DNA of 64,000 nt from Candidatus Krumholzibacteriota bacterium (GTDB lineage Bacteria; Krumholzibacteriota; Krumholzibacteriia; Krumholzibacteriales; Krumholzibacteriaceae), in NCBI GenBank assembly GCA_016931295.1, contig JAFGEZ010000019.1, positions 1-64,000 of the forward strand, written 5' to 3'. Positions 23,740 to 32,791 of the stretch are shown here, one piece after another. Position numbers and translations under genes: made by a program. The notes under the pieces were generated by a model that worked only from the letters and a program-made list of their open reading frames with translations, was not told the origin of the DNA and made no database searches. Numbering within the stretch: the stretch's first letter is position 1; the number at the start of each line of letters is the position of its first letter.

Positions 23740-26310
23740 ATGTCTGACAGGACCCTGCGTCGGCTGCTCGCCGCGGCCGTGTTCTTCGCCAGCCTCCTCG
23801 CCTACGTGGCGACGATGCCGCCGACGACCTCCTTCTGGGACTCGGGGGAGTTCATCGCGACCTCCTACATCCTCGGCATCCCCCATTCCCCCGGCACGCC
23901 CCTCTACGTCCTCGTCGGACGTGTCTTCTCGATGCTGCCGATCGGCATGTCGGTCGCGGAGCGGGTGAATTTCCTCTCGGTCGTCTTCGGCGCCCTCGGC
24001 GTGTTGCTCACCTACCTGATATCGGCGTCCGCCCTGCGTTTCATGTTCGGCCGCCCGGTCGACAAACTCACCCGGTTCATCCATCTCGCCGCGCCGGCGG
24101 TCGGCGCGTTCTACCTCGCCTTCAGCGACACCTACTGGCGGGACTCGACCGAGGCGGAGGTCTATTCCCTCTCCGCCTTCGTCATGGGGCTCTGCACGCT
24201 GCTCGCCCTCCGGTGGCTGGCCAATCCCTCCGGGGCCGTCGACGAGGAGCGGCGGCGCGCCCTCGTCGAGGAGAAGGGGGAGCAGGAGGCCGCCCGGACC
24301 GTCGAGCGACTGAACCGCCAGGGGGCCTCGCACGCGCGCAACCTCGTTCTTCTCATCGTCTATCTCCTCTCGATGGGGATCGGGTTCCACCTCGGGACGA
24401 TCCTCGTCTACGGCGGCGTCTTCCTCGCCCTTCTCGCCGTCCGGGAGAAGACCTTTTCGAACTTCGAGCTGCTCGTCTTCACCTTCGGGATGGCCGTCGT
24501 CGTCGCCGACATGACGATGCACAAGCAGAGCAACCTGACCGTCATCGGGCTGGTGATCTTCGCCGTCCTCGTCGTGTGGAGCGTGATGCGCGGCGGACGC
24601 TTCGCCCTCTGGGCCTCGCTCCTCTTCGCCCTCGGGATCTCGGTGCACCTTTTCCTCTACATCCGCTCCGGGCTCAACCCGGCGATCGACGAGGTCGATC
24701 CCGAGACGTGGCGCGCCCTGTACGCCCACCTCCGGCGGGAGCAGTACCCGCCGATGAACATTCTCAACAGGAAGGCGTCGCTTTTCTTCCAGCTGGGGCA
24801 TTTCTGGGGGTACTACAAGCAGCAGTTCCGCATGTTCAACGATCTCTTCATCGGCCCCTTCAACCTCGCCATGGCCGCCGTCATGATCCCCACCTTCCTC
24901 GGTCTCTACGGGGTCTGGGAGGGGTTCCGGCGCGAGAAGAAGAGCTGGATCGTCATCTTCTCCTCGCTGCTCCTCAACTCGCTCGGTCTGATCCTCTTCC
25001 TGAACTTCTCGGACCACGAGGTCCGCGAGCGCGACTATTTCTACGGCGGGGGCTTCTACTTCTTCACGATGTTCATCGGCATCGGGACGGGCTCGTTCCT
25101 GATGCTCCTGCGTTCGCAGGCGCGCGAGGCGGCGCGCGACGCGTTCCGGTCGGTCGTGCCGCTCGGCGCCGTGCTGCTCGTCTTCTCGATGCTCCCGGCG
25201 CACGCCCAGTGGCACGAGCACGACCGCTCGGACAACTACATCGCGCGCGACTACGCCTACAACATGCTCGCCGCGCTCGAGCCCGACGCGATCATCTTCA
25301 CGAACGGCGACAACGACACCTTCCCCCTCTGGTACATCCAGACGGTCGAGAAATTCCGCGAGGACGTCCGCGTGGCGAACCTCAGCCTGCTCAACACCAA
25401 CTGGTACATAGAGCAGCTCCGCGACGAGTATCCGAAGGTGCCCATATCCCTCTCCGACCCCGAGATCGAGCGGCTCCGTCCGATCGCGCTCCGCTCGGGG
25501 GGCGTGGCCTGGAAGCGAGACCTCGCCGTGCAGCACATCATCCAGGAGAACAACTGGAAGCAGCCGGTCTATTTCGCCGTCACCGTCCCGCAGGAGGTCT
25601 GGAAGCCCTACGCCGACTACCTCGAGATGCAGGGGATGGTGCGACGGCTCGTGCCCTACAAGAAGGAATTCAACAACAACTATTTCCTCATGGCCCGGAA
25701 TTTCCGGGACATCTACTCGTTCCGCGGCGTTCTCGACGGGGAGATGAAGGCAGACGATTCGATGTACAAGGACGCCGACACGAGGGGGATGTTCATCAAC
25801 TTCGCCGTCGCGGCCTTCCAGCTCGGGCAGGGCAACTATCTCGACGGGAACTACGAGGAAGCGGTCCGCTGGACGGAGCTCTCCCTGGAGTTCTCCCCGG
25901 GATTCGAGTTCTCCGAGCAGTATCTCGGGCTCTACCTGATGAACGCCGGCCGCAACGAGGAGGCCCTCGCCCATTACGAGAAGCTCGTCCGGGAGAAACC
26001 GGGCGTCGGAAAGCACTGGCTGATGCTCTCCTCGGTCTACGAGCGGACGGGAGACATGCCGAGGGCCCTCGCCGTGCTCCTCGAGGGAACGAAGGCCGTG
26101 CCGAACGAGCGCACGCTCTTCGAGTACGGCTTCCGTCTCGCCGCGATGCTCGGACAGCGCGACATCGCCGTCGACGTGGTGAAGCGCTGGGTCGAGTCGC
26201 ACCCGGCCGACAAGCAGTTCGCCGATCTCTACCGGGACATCGACCGCGTCCTCGAACAGGAGTACGGGTTCGGGCGCGCCGCCGATTCGATCGACGGGGG
26301 GACCCAGTGA
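23740..26310 (+). CDS. DUF2723 (TMEM260/GT117-like) membrane protein with TPR tail
   Basis: An 856-residue protein. The N-terminal half is a multi-spanning GT-C-like membrane domain opening with the DUF2723 signature: PTTSFWDSGEFIATSYILGI, then PHSPGTPLYVLVGRVFSMLP. After the membrane part (to about 490) come a soluble domain (NGDNDTFPLWYIQTVEKFRE) and TPR repeats near 690-840 (YLDGNYEEAVRWTELSLEF, NAGRNEEALAHYEKLVREKP). Its human relative TMEM260 is an O-mannosyltransferase, so lipid-phosphate-linked sugar transfer to exported proteins or glycans is a reasonable inference. ATG start with GAGGTGGA upstream. It overlaps the epimerase gene by four bases. Confidence 0.87.
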   Translation: MSDRTLRRLLAAAVFFASLLAYVATMPPTTSFWDSGEFIATSYILGIPHSPGTPLYVLVGRVFSMLPIGMSVAERVNFLSVVFGALGVLLTYLISASALRFMFGRPVDKLTRFIHLAAPAVGAFYLAFSDTYWRDSTEAEVYSLSAFVMGLCTLLALRWLANPSGAVDEERRRALVEEKGEQEAARTVERLNRQGASHARNLVLLIVYLLSMGIGFHLGTILVYGGVFLALLAVREKTFSNFELLVFTFGMAVVVADMTMHKQSNLTVIGLVIFAVLVVWSVMRGGRFALWASLLFALGISVHLFLYIRSGLNPAIDEVDPETWRALYAHLRREQYPPMNILNRKASLFFQLGHFWGYYKQQFRMFNDLFIGPFNLAMAAVMIPTFLGLYGVWEGFRREKKSWIVIFSSLLLNSLGLILFLNFSDHEVRERDYFYGGGFYFFTMFIGIGTGSFLMLLRSQAREAARDAFRSVVPLGAVLLVFSMLPAHAQWHEHDRSDNYIARDYAYNMLAALEPDAIIFTNGDNDTFPLWYIQTVEKFREDVRVANLSLLNTNWYIEQLRDEYPKVPISLSDPEIERLRPIALRSGGVAWKRDLAVQHIIQENNWKQPVYFAVTVPQEVWKPYADYLEMQGMVRRLVPYKKEFNNNYFLMARNFRDIYSFRGVLDGEMKADDSMYKDADTRGMFINFAVAAFQLGQGNYLDGNYEEAVRWTELSLEFSPGFEFSEQYLGLYLMNAGRNEEALAHYEKLVREKPGVGKHWLMLSSVYERTGDMPRALAVLLEGTKAVPNERTLFEYGFRLAAMLGQRDIAVDVVKRWVESHPADKQFADLYRDIDRVLEQEYGFGRAADSIDGGTQ

Positions 26311-27275
26311 GCCGGACAGCGGTGGTCACGGGCGCCGCGGGATTCATCGGCTCCCATCTCAGCGAGCGCCTGCTCTCCGAGGGATGGACTGTCCGGGGGA
26401 TCGACTCCTTCACCGACTACTACAGTCCCGCCCGCAAACGGCTGCAGATCGAGACCGCCCGCCGCGCCCGGGGTTTCACGCTCGTCGAGGCGGATCTGAA
26501 CGACTGCGATCTCGACCGGCTCCTCGACGGCGCCGACGTCGTCTTCCATCTCGCCGCACAGGCGGGCGTCCGCCGGAGCTGGGGACGGGAGTTCCACCTC
26601 TACGTCGACGCGAACATCCGCGCGACGCAGCGCCTGCTCGAGGCGCTCAGGACGCGCCCCGCGCGGCTCGTCTTCTCGAGTTCGAGCTCGGTCTACGGCG
26701 AGACGACCGAGCTGCCGATGCGCGAGGGACACCGGTTGCGCCCCGTCTCCCCCTACGGGGCGACGAAGCTCGCCGGCGAGCATCTCTGCGAGCTCTACCG
26801 GGCCAATTTCGGGCTCTCCTACGCGGCGCTCCGCTATTTCACCGTCTACGGACCGCGGCAGCGCCCCGACATGGCCTTCAGCACCTTCATCACCGCCGCC
26901 CTCGACGGGCGGCCCATCGAGGTCTACGGCGACGGCAGGCAGACGCGCGATTTCACCTACGTCGACGACGCGGTCGAGGCGAATCTCCTCGCCGCCGGCT
27001 ACGGCGGGGCGGAGCGGATCTTCAACATCGGCGGCGGCAGCCGCGTCTCGATCCTCGACGTCCTCGACCGTATCGCGTCGCTGACCGGCACCGCTTTGGA
27101 CATCCGCTTCCTCGACCGCGCGAAGGGGGACGTCATCGACACGTGGGCCGACACCTCGCTGGCGCGGGTCGAGCTGGGATTCAGTCCGCGGGTCGGTTTC
27201 GAGGCGGGGCTGGCCAGGGAGACCGCCTGGTACGAAAAGCGTCGCGGCGGGCGTGAGGAAGGGAGCGAGGCATGA
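26307..27275 (+). CDS. NAD-dependent nucleotide-sugar epimerase (UDP-glucuronate/UDP-glucose 4-epimerase-like)
   Basis: A 322-residue extended SDR enzyme. The Rossmann loop GAAGFIGSH is at 9-17, the catalytic Ser/Tyr/Lys appear as FSSSSSVYGE and SPYGATKLAGEH (YxxxK), and the C-terminus carries RQTRDFTYVDDAVEAN and FNIGGGSRVS. The segment DSFTDYYSPARKRLQIE after the second strand is typical of the UDP-glucuronate 4-epimerase branch. It would make an epimerised sugar nucleotide for the neighbouring transferases. GTG start overlapping the DUF2723 stop; the open frame upstream is an artefact of GC bias. The exact substrate needs assay. Confidence 0.88.
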   Translation: MSRTAVVTGAAGFIGSHLSERLLSEGWTVRGIDSFTDYYSPARKRLQIETARRARGFTLVEADLNDCDLDRLLDGADVVFHLAAQAGVRRSWGREFHLYVDANIRATQRLLEALRTRPARLVFSSSSSVYGETTELPMREGHRLRPVSPYGATKLAGEHLCELYRANFGLSYAALRYFTVYGPRQRPDMAFSTFITAALDGRPIEVYGDGRQTRDFTYVDDAVEANLLAAGYGGAERIFNIGGGSRVSILDVLDRIASLTGTALDIRFLDRAKGDVIDTWADTSLARVELGFSPRVGFEAGLARETAWYEKRRGGREEGSEA

Positions 27276-28213
27276 TCGCGGACCGGACCCATTTCGTGTC
27301 GATGGTGATTCCCCTCCTGAACGAGGAGGAGAGCCTCGAGGAGCTCTACCGGAAACTCACCGCGATGCTCGAGTCGGCGGCGGCCGGGCACGAGATGCTC
27401 TTCATCGACGACGGCTCGACCGACCGCTCGCTCGACATCCTCCGGATGCTGCGCGCGAAGGACCGCCGCGTCAAGATCGTCTCCTTCGGCAGGAACTACG
27501 GCAAATCGGCGGCGCTCGCGGAGGGATTCAAGGCCGCCCGCGGAGACGTCGTCGTCACGATCGACGCCGACCTGCAGGACGATCCCGACGAGATCCCCGG
27601 CCTCGTCGCCATGCTCGACGACGGCTGGGATCTCGTGTCGGGCTGGAAGGAAAACCGCAAGGATCCGATCTCGAAGACGCTGCCCTCCCGGGTCTGGAAC
27701 ACGATGGTTTCCCTGGTGAGCGGCATCAAGCTCCACGATTTCAACTGCGGGCTGAAGGCCTACCGCGGGGAGGTCGTCAAGCGGGTCCGCGTCTACGGCG
27801 ACCTGCACCGCTTCATCCCCGTGCTCGCCGGCTGGGAGGGCTTCCGGGTGACCGAGAAGCCGGTCAGCCACTCGGCCCGCCGCTTCGGCAGGAGCAAGTA
27901 CGGCGCGAGCCGCTTCCTGAACGGGATCTTCGACATGATGACCGTCTGGTTCATCACGCGGCGCTCCTCCTCGCCGCTGCACTTCTTCGGGCGGGTCGCC
28001 GCGGTCTTCTTCGCGGCCGGAGGGCTCGTCACCCTGTACTTCTTCGCCGTCTGGCTGGCGGGGAGGGGACTGCGCGTGCGGCCCCTGATGGTCGGCGGAC
28101 TCGTGATGATCGTCATCGCCGTCCAGATCGCCTCCTTCGGGCTTCTCGCCGAGCTCTTCACCTGGCGGGCGGAGAAGACCTTCGCGATCCGCGAGTACGA
28201 GGTCGATGACTGA
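27272..28213 (+). CDS. GT2-family glycosyltransferase with two membrane helices (GtrB/ArnC-like)
   Basis: A 313-residue GT-A enzyme: SMVIPLLNEEESLEELYRKL at the N-terminus, FIDDGSTDRSLDIL, the DADLQDDPDEIP metal-binding DxD-like segment, and HDFNCGLKAYRGEVVK. Two C-terminal membrane helices lie near residues 235-260 and 270-295. This is the layout of polyprenyl-phosphate glycosyltransferases such as GtrB, ArnC and YfdH, which move a sugar onto the lipid carrier at the inner leaflet. It is coupled to the epimerase (ATGA) and overlaps the next GT4 gene by eight bases. Confidence 0.9.
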   Translation: MIADRTHFVSMVIPLLNEEESLEELYRKLTAMLESAAAGHEMLFIDDGSTDRSLDILRMLRAKDRRVKIVSFGRNYGKSAALAEGFKAARGDVVVTIDADLQDDPDEIPGLVAMLDDGWDLVSGWKENRKDPISKTLPSRVWNTMVSLVSGIKLHDFNCGLKAYRGEVVKRVRVYGDLHRFIPVLAGWEGFRVTEKPVSHSARRFGRSKYGASRFLNGIFDMMTVWFITRRSSSPLHFFGRVAAVFFAAGGLVTLYFFAVWLAGRGLRVRPLMVGGLVMIVIAVQIASFGLLAELFTWRAEKTFAIREYEVDD

Positions 28214-29384
28214 TACGGACGACAACGGCCGGCGCGCGCGGTTCTGCCTCGTGGGGCCCGCCTATCCCTACCGGGGCGGGATCTCGCACTACAACACCTG
28301 TCTCGCCGGCGAGCTCGCCCGCGGCCACGACGTGCTCCTCGTCAACTACCGGCGCCTCTATCCCGAACTCTTCTTCCCCGGCAGGACGCAGCTCGACGAG
28401 ACTGACAGCGCGCTGCGCTTCCCGTCGGAGCGGCTGATCGACTCGATCAATCCCCTCACGTGGATCCGGGCCGGCTGGCGGATCGCGAACTGGCGTCCCG
28501 ACGCGACGATCGTGCAGTGGTGGCATCCCTGCTTCGCGCCCGCGCTGGGCAAGATCGGCGCGATCCTCCGCATTGCGCGCCGCGGCAAGGTGATCTTCGT
28601 CTGCCACAACGTCGTGCCGCACGAGCGGTCGGTGGTCGACCGCCTTCTCTCGCGTCTCGCCTTCTCCTTCGCGCACGCATTCGTCGTCCAGTCGGAGGAG
28701 GATCGACGGAATCTCGAACGGATCCGGCCGGGAGCGCCAATCGAGGTCCGCCCGCACCCGATCTACGATTTCTTCGTCGGCGGGGCAAGGAGCCGCCAGG
28801 ATGCGCGCGCGGCGATCGAGGAGGCCGCGGACGGCCCGCTCCTCCTCTTCTTCGGGTACGTCCGCCCCTACAAGGGGCTCAAATACCTCCTCGAGGCGAT
28901 GCCGGCGATCCGCGCGTCCACCGGCGCCCGGCTCCTCGTCGTCGGCGAGTTCTACGAGGACCCCGCGCCCTACCGGCAGATCGTCGCCGACCGCGAACTC
29001 GAGGGGGTCGTGCGTTTCGTCGACCGGTACGTCCAGAACGAGGAGGTCGCCGATTTCTTCACGGCGGCCGATCTCGTGGTGCTGCCGTACGTCTCGGCCA
29101 CGCAGAGCGGTATCGCGCAGATCTCGCTCGCCTTCGAGCGCCCCGTCGTCGTCACCCGCGTGGGCGGGCTTCCCGAGGTGGTCGCCGAGGGGAAGACGGG
29201 TTTCGTCGTCGATCCGGGCGATCCGGCGGCAATCGCGGGGGCGGTGGAGACCTTTTTCCGCGGGGGATGGGGCGAGCGGATGCGCGGGCATTTCGCCCGG
29301 GAAAAGGAGCGCTTCTCGTGGCGGGCGATGGCGGCGGCGATCGAGCGTCTCGCGTCGGTCGGCACGGGGGAGGGGGACGGGTGA
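28206..29384 (+). CDS. GT4-family glycosyltransferase
   Basis: A 392-residue GT-B enzyme. The N-terminal domain has LVGPAYPYRGGISHYNTCLA with the glycine loop; the C-terminal domain has LLFFGYVRPYKGLKYLLEAM, LLVVGEFYEDPAPYRQIV, and VVLPYVSATQSGIAQISLAF followed by PVVVTRVGGLPEVV. The EX7E motif is degenerate (the first position is in SATQSGIAQ), as in a minority of GT4 enzymes, so activity is probable but not certain. It overlaps the previous gene by eight bases and the next by four. Confidence 0.88.
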   Translation: MTDTDDNGRRARFCLVGPAYPYRGGISHYNTCLAGELARGHDVLLVNYRRLYPELFFPGRTQLDETDSALRFPSERLIDSINPLTWIRAGWRIANWRPDATIVQWWHPCFAPALGKIGAILRIARRGKVIFVCHNVVPHERSVVDRLLSRLAFSFAHAFVVQSEEDRRNLERIRPGAPIEVRPHPIYDFFVGGARSRQDARAAIEEAADGPLLLFFGYVRPYKGLKYLLEAMPAIRASTGARLLVVGEFYEDPAPYRQIVADRELEGVVRFVDRYVQNEEVADFFTAADLVVLPYVSATQSGIAQISLAFERPVVVTRVGGLPEVVAEGKTGFVVDPGDPAAIAGAVETFFRGGWGERMRGHFAREKERFSWRAMAAAIERLASVGTGEGDG

Positions 29385-30265
29385 CGGCGGCCTCGATCGA
29401 CTGCGTCGTGCTCAACTGGAACGGGGCGGCCGTCATCGGGCCCTGCCTCGAGTCGTTGAGGCGCGTCGAGCGTCCGGCGATGCGGGTCACCGTGGTGGAC
29501 AACGACAGCGGCGACGGGTCCGACCGGATCGTCGCCGAGCGATTTCCCGAGGTCGCGCTCGTCCGCAACGACCGCAACCTCCTCTTCGCCGAGGGGAACA
29601 ACGTCGGCGTGAGGCGCGTCCTCGACGAGGGCGCGCGGTACATCCTCCTCCTCAACAACGACACCGAGGTGGATCCCGGTTTCGCCGCCGAACTCCTCGA
29701 CGCCCTCGAGAACGTTCCCGGGGCGGGGATCGCCGGGCCGAAGATCCTCTACCACGACGATCCCGGCCGCGTGTGGTACGGCGGGGGCGGCTTCACGCCC
29801 CTGCTCTGGACGCCCCGGCACGAGGAGATCAGGCGCCCCGACGATGCGGGGGGGGCGCCCCGCGAGACGGGGTGGGTGAGCGGCTGCGCGATGCTCGTCA
29901 GGCGGGAGGTCTTCGAGCGGATCGGTCTTCTCGACCCCTCCTACACGATCTACTGCGAGGACGTCGATTTCTGTCTCCGCGCGCGGCAAGCCGGTTTCTC
30001 CTGCGCGTACGCGCCGGACGCGCGCGTCCTGCACAAGGTCTCCTCGAGCAGCGGGGGCGGGATGACTCCCTTCAAGCTCGAGCACCGGCTCCGATCGACG
30101 GCGCGGCTCCACCGGCGCTTCCGCGGGCGGGCGTGGCGGCTCCTCGTCGCGCCGATCCACGGGGCTGCGTTTCTCCTGCTCGTCGCGGGGCTTCTCGCGG
30201 CCGGACGCGGCCGGCTCGCCGCGGCCGCCCTCCGCGGCGCGGCGGGGGCGCTGCGGGGACGATAG
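29381..30265 (+). CDS. GT2-family glycosyltransferase (rhamnosyltransferase-like)
   Basis: A 294-residue GT-A enzyme: IDCVVLNWNGAAVIGPCLES, VVDNDSGDGSDRIV, LLLNNDTEVDPGF (DxD region) and a later YTIYCEDVDFCLRARQAGF segment, the ED-containing motif typical of WbbL/RfbF-type inverting transferases. The hydrophobic C-terminus (LVAPIHGAAFLLLVAGLLAA) probably forms a membrane anchor. GTG start overlapping the GT4 stop in a GTGA. After it comes a 76-base gap with a promoter. The sugar is unknown. Confidence 0.9.
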   Translation: MTAASIDCVVLNWNGAAVIGPCLESLRRVERPAMRVTVVDNDSGDGSDRIVAERFPEVALVRNDRNLLFAEGNNVGVRRVLDEGARYILLLNNDTEVDPGFAAELLDALENVPGAGIAGPKILYHDDPGRVWYGGGGFTPLLWTPRHEEIRRPDDAGGAPRETGWVSGCAMLVRREVFERIGLLDPSYTIYCEDVDFCLRARQAGFSCAYAPDARVLHKVSSSSGGGMTPFKLEHRLRSTARLHRRFRGRAWRLLVAPIHGAAFLLLVAGLLAAGRGRLAAAALRGAAGALRGR

Positions 30266-30280
30266 GCGCCGTTTTGCCGG

Positions 30281-30310
30281 TTTACCCGGAACGGCGGAAC
30301 ATGCTAGACT
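30281..30310 (+). promoter_or_regulatory. Predicted promoter of the YfhO-like gene
   Basis: TTTACC (30281-30286) and TAGACT (30305-30310) lie 18 bases apart, and the -10 is preceded by TGC, an extended -10 element (TGnTAGACT). Transcription would start near 30317. The ATG at 30342 with GGGAGGTG upstream then leaves a 25-base leader and excludes the GTG at 30312 as the start. Confidence 0.5.
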
Positions 30311-30341
30311 CGTGAGAAGCGGACACTTGGGAGGTGAATCG

Positions 30342-32786
30342 ATGAACGACCGCGCGGACACACGGCCGGAGCCGATCGACGCGCTGGAATCGGCCGCGCC
30401 GTGGAAACGCGGACTCGTCGTCGTGGCGCTGCTCTGCGCCGTCCTCGTCGCGCTCATGCCGGAGGCGGCGCTGCAGAACAGGATCTTCCTCGTTCCCGAC
30501 GCGACGGCGTGGGAGAGTTTCGCGACGGTCGGGCGCGGGAGCCTCGCCGCCGGGGAATACCCCCTCTGGAATCCCTACATCTTCTGCGGGATGCCGAGTT
30601 TCCCGAGCCAGATGTACACGCCGTACGTCTATCCCGTCTCCTTCGTCACCCACCTGCTGCACGCGTACGCCGGCTTCCCCGAGCTGGGATGGCTGCTCGT
30701 GCACTACCTCCTCGCCGGCGCCGGGATGTACCTGCTCTGCCGCTCGCTCGGGATGCGGTGGGGGCCGGCGGCGCTCGCCGGCGTCCTCTTCATGATCCTG
30801 CCGAATTACGTGGCCGTCGGCGCGCACGGGCACGGGTCGCAGGCGTCGGCGATCGCCTGGATGCCCTTCGCCGCGCTCCTCGCCCTGCGGCTCTTCCGCG
30901 GCGGAAGCCGCGTGTCGACGACGTCGCTCCTGGCCCTCGTCCTCGGGATCCAGATGATGCGCGGGCACATCCAGATCTCCTACTACACCTTCCTCGTCGT
31001 CGGGACGATCTTCCTCTGGGAGACCGTCGCGGTTCTGCGCGCGGGCGACCGGCGGGCCGCCGCGGCGAACGCCGCCGCGTTGGCGGCGGCCGTCGTCGGC
31101 GCTCTCGGGGTCTCGGCCGTCCTCGTGCTGCCGGTGCGCGAGTACGCCGAGTACTCGATCCGCGGGGGGAGCGGCGGGCTGGATTACGGCTACGCAACCG
31201 GCTGGAGCCTGCACCCGAAGGAGATGATCACCTTCGTTTTCCCGTGGGCCTTCGGCTACGGGAAGGCGACCTATCTCGGGGCGATGCCCTTCACCGACTA
31301 CCCGAACTATCTCGGCGTCGTCGCGGCCCTCTGGGCGGCGATCGGCGCGGTCCTCGTCCGGCGCCGCTGGAAATGGCTCCTCGTCGCCCTCGCGCTGCTC
31401 TCGACGCTGGTGAGCTTCGGCAGCCATTTCCCGATCCTCTACGACCCGATGTTCCGGTGGCTTCCCTTCTTCAACAAGTTCCGCGTTCCGGTGATGATCA
31501 TCGTCGTCCAGCAGCTCGCCCTCACGGCGCTGGCGGCCGGGGGGATCGACGCGTATCTCGACCGGCTCGCGGCGGGAGACCTGCCGCGCTGGCTTCGTCC
31601 CGACCGGCTCAGGTGGGCCGCGCTCGCGGCCGTCGTCCTCTTCGTCCTCGCCGTCGCCGGCGGCGAGGGACTGCGCGCCGGCTTCGAAAGCCGGGCGGCG
31701 GCGAGCGGGCGGGTGCAGGGGGGATGGGGCGCCCTCGGGGGCGAACGGTTCGCGGCCGACGCGGTCCGCACGGCCTTCTTTTTCCTCCTCGCCGTCGCGC
31801 TCATCCTCGCCGCCTCCGCGCGGCGTCTCTCCGCCGGCCGCTTCCTCGCCGCGACGGCGCTCGTCGCCGCGGCCGATCTCTTCGTCGCGGACCGGCCGAT
31901 CCTCCATCCCGAGTCGACGTGGGAGCGGGACGAGTACCGGATCGTGCGGCCGGTCGAGGATCGGGAGGCGTTCAAGAAACCGGACGAGGCGATCGCTTTC
32001 CTGCAGAAGGACCCGTCGCTCTTCCGGATCTTCCCCGTTCCCTACGCGCAGCGCGGGCAGTGGTCGCACAACGTGCGCCCGTTCAGCGAGAACCGCTACA
32101 TGGTCTCCCGGATCGCCTCGCTCGGGGGCTACCACGCGGCCAAGCTCCAGGGCTACCAGGACGTGATGGACGGGATGTTCGCCTCCTTCAACGCGGGGGG
32201 ATTCCCCGCGCCGCTCCTCGATCTCCTCGGGGCGAAGTACCTGCTCTCCTTTTTCCCGATCTTCCGCGAGAACGAGGTCTTCCCGCTCGTGTGGCAGGAC
32301 GGCGGGCAGTACATCTACGAGAACACGCGCGTTCTGCCGCGGGTCTTCGTCGCGGGGGAGGCGCGGGTGCTTCCGCGCGAGCGGATCCTCGAGACCCTCG
32401 TCGACGCGAACTTCGATCCTGCCCGCACCGTTCTTCTCGAGACGGCCCCCGACCCGGCGCCGGACATATCAGAGAACGCGCGGGCCGACATCGTCTCCTG
32501 GGACCTGAACGAGATCCTGATCGAGGCGCACCTCGAGCGCCCCGGCGTGCTCGTGCTCTCCGAGATCGCCTATCCCGACTGGCGGGCGACGGTCGACGGG
32601 GAGGAGCGCGAGGTGCTGACCGCCGACTATTGCCTCCGCGCCCTGGCGCTCGAGGCGGGAGACCACCGGATACGATTCGCGTACCGGTCGCGAACGCTCG
32701 AGCGGTCGCTCGTCGTCTCGATCGCGTTCGTCTTCCTGTGTCTCGCCGTCCCCGCCGCCTGCCTGGTCGCGCGGAGAAAGGAGTAG
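30342..32786 (+). CDS. YfhO-family multi-spanning membrane protein
   Basis: An 814-residue protein with a dozen or so membrane helices and a periplasmic C-terminal domain. The N-terminal loop (GEYPLWNPYIFCGMPSFPSQ) and the C-terminal segment (VLVLSEIAYPDWRATVDGEE, then YCLRALALEAGDHRIRFAYR) are typical of bacterial YfhO proteins, which belong with GT-C-like transferases and in Gram-positives glycosylate lipoteichoic acid. Here the role is inferred to be transfer of a sugar from a polyprenyl phosphate on the outer face of the membrane. ATG start with GGGAGGTG. The polyprenyl-phosphate sugar synthase gene starts five bases after its stop. Confidence 0.88.
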   Translation: MNDRADTRPEPIDALESAAPWKRGLVVVALLCAVLVALMPEAALQNRIFLVPDATAWESFATVGRGSLAAGEYPLWNPYIFCGMPSFPSQMYTPYVYPVSFVTHLLHAYAGFPELGWLLVHYLLAGAGMYLLCRSLGMRWGPAALAGVLFMILPNYVAVGAHGHGSQASAIAWMPFAALLALRLFRGGSRVSTTSLLALVLGIQMMRGHIQISYYTFLVVGTIFLWETVAVLRAGDRRAAAANAAALAAAVVGALGVSAVLVLPVREYAEYSIRGGSGGLDYGYATGWSLHPKEMITFVFPWAFGYGKATYLGAMPFTDYPNYLGVVAALWAAIGAVLVRRRWKWLLVALALLSTLVSFGSHFPILYDPMFRWLPFFNKFRVPVMIIVVQQLALTALAAGGIDAYLDRLAAGDLPRWLRPDRLRWAALAAVVLFVLAVAGGEGLRAGFESRAAASGRVQGGWGALGGERFAADAVRTAFFFLLAVALILAASARRLSAGRFLAATALVAAADLFVADRPILHPESTWERDEYRIVRPVEDREAFKKPDEAIAFLQKDPSLFRIFPVPYAQRGQWSHNVRPFSENRYMVSRIASLGGYHAAKLQGYQDVMDGMFASFNAGGFPAPLLDLLGAKYLLSFFPIFRENEVFPLVWQDGGQYIYENTRVLPRVFVAGEARVLPRERILETLVDANFDPARTVLLETAPDPAPDISENARADIVSWDLNEILIEAHLERPGVLVLSEIAYPDWRATVDGEEREVLTADYCLRALALEAGDHRIRFAYRSRTLERSLVVSIAFVFLCLAVPAACLVARRKE

Positions 32787-32791
32787 CCAGC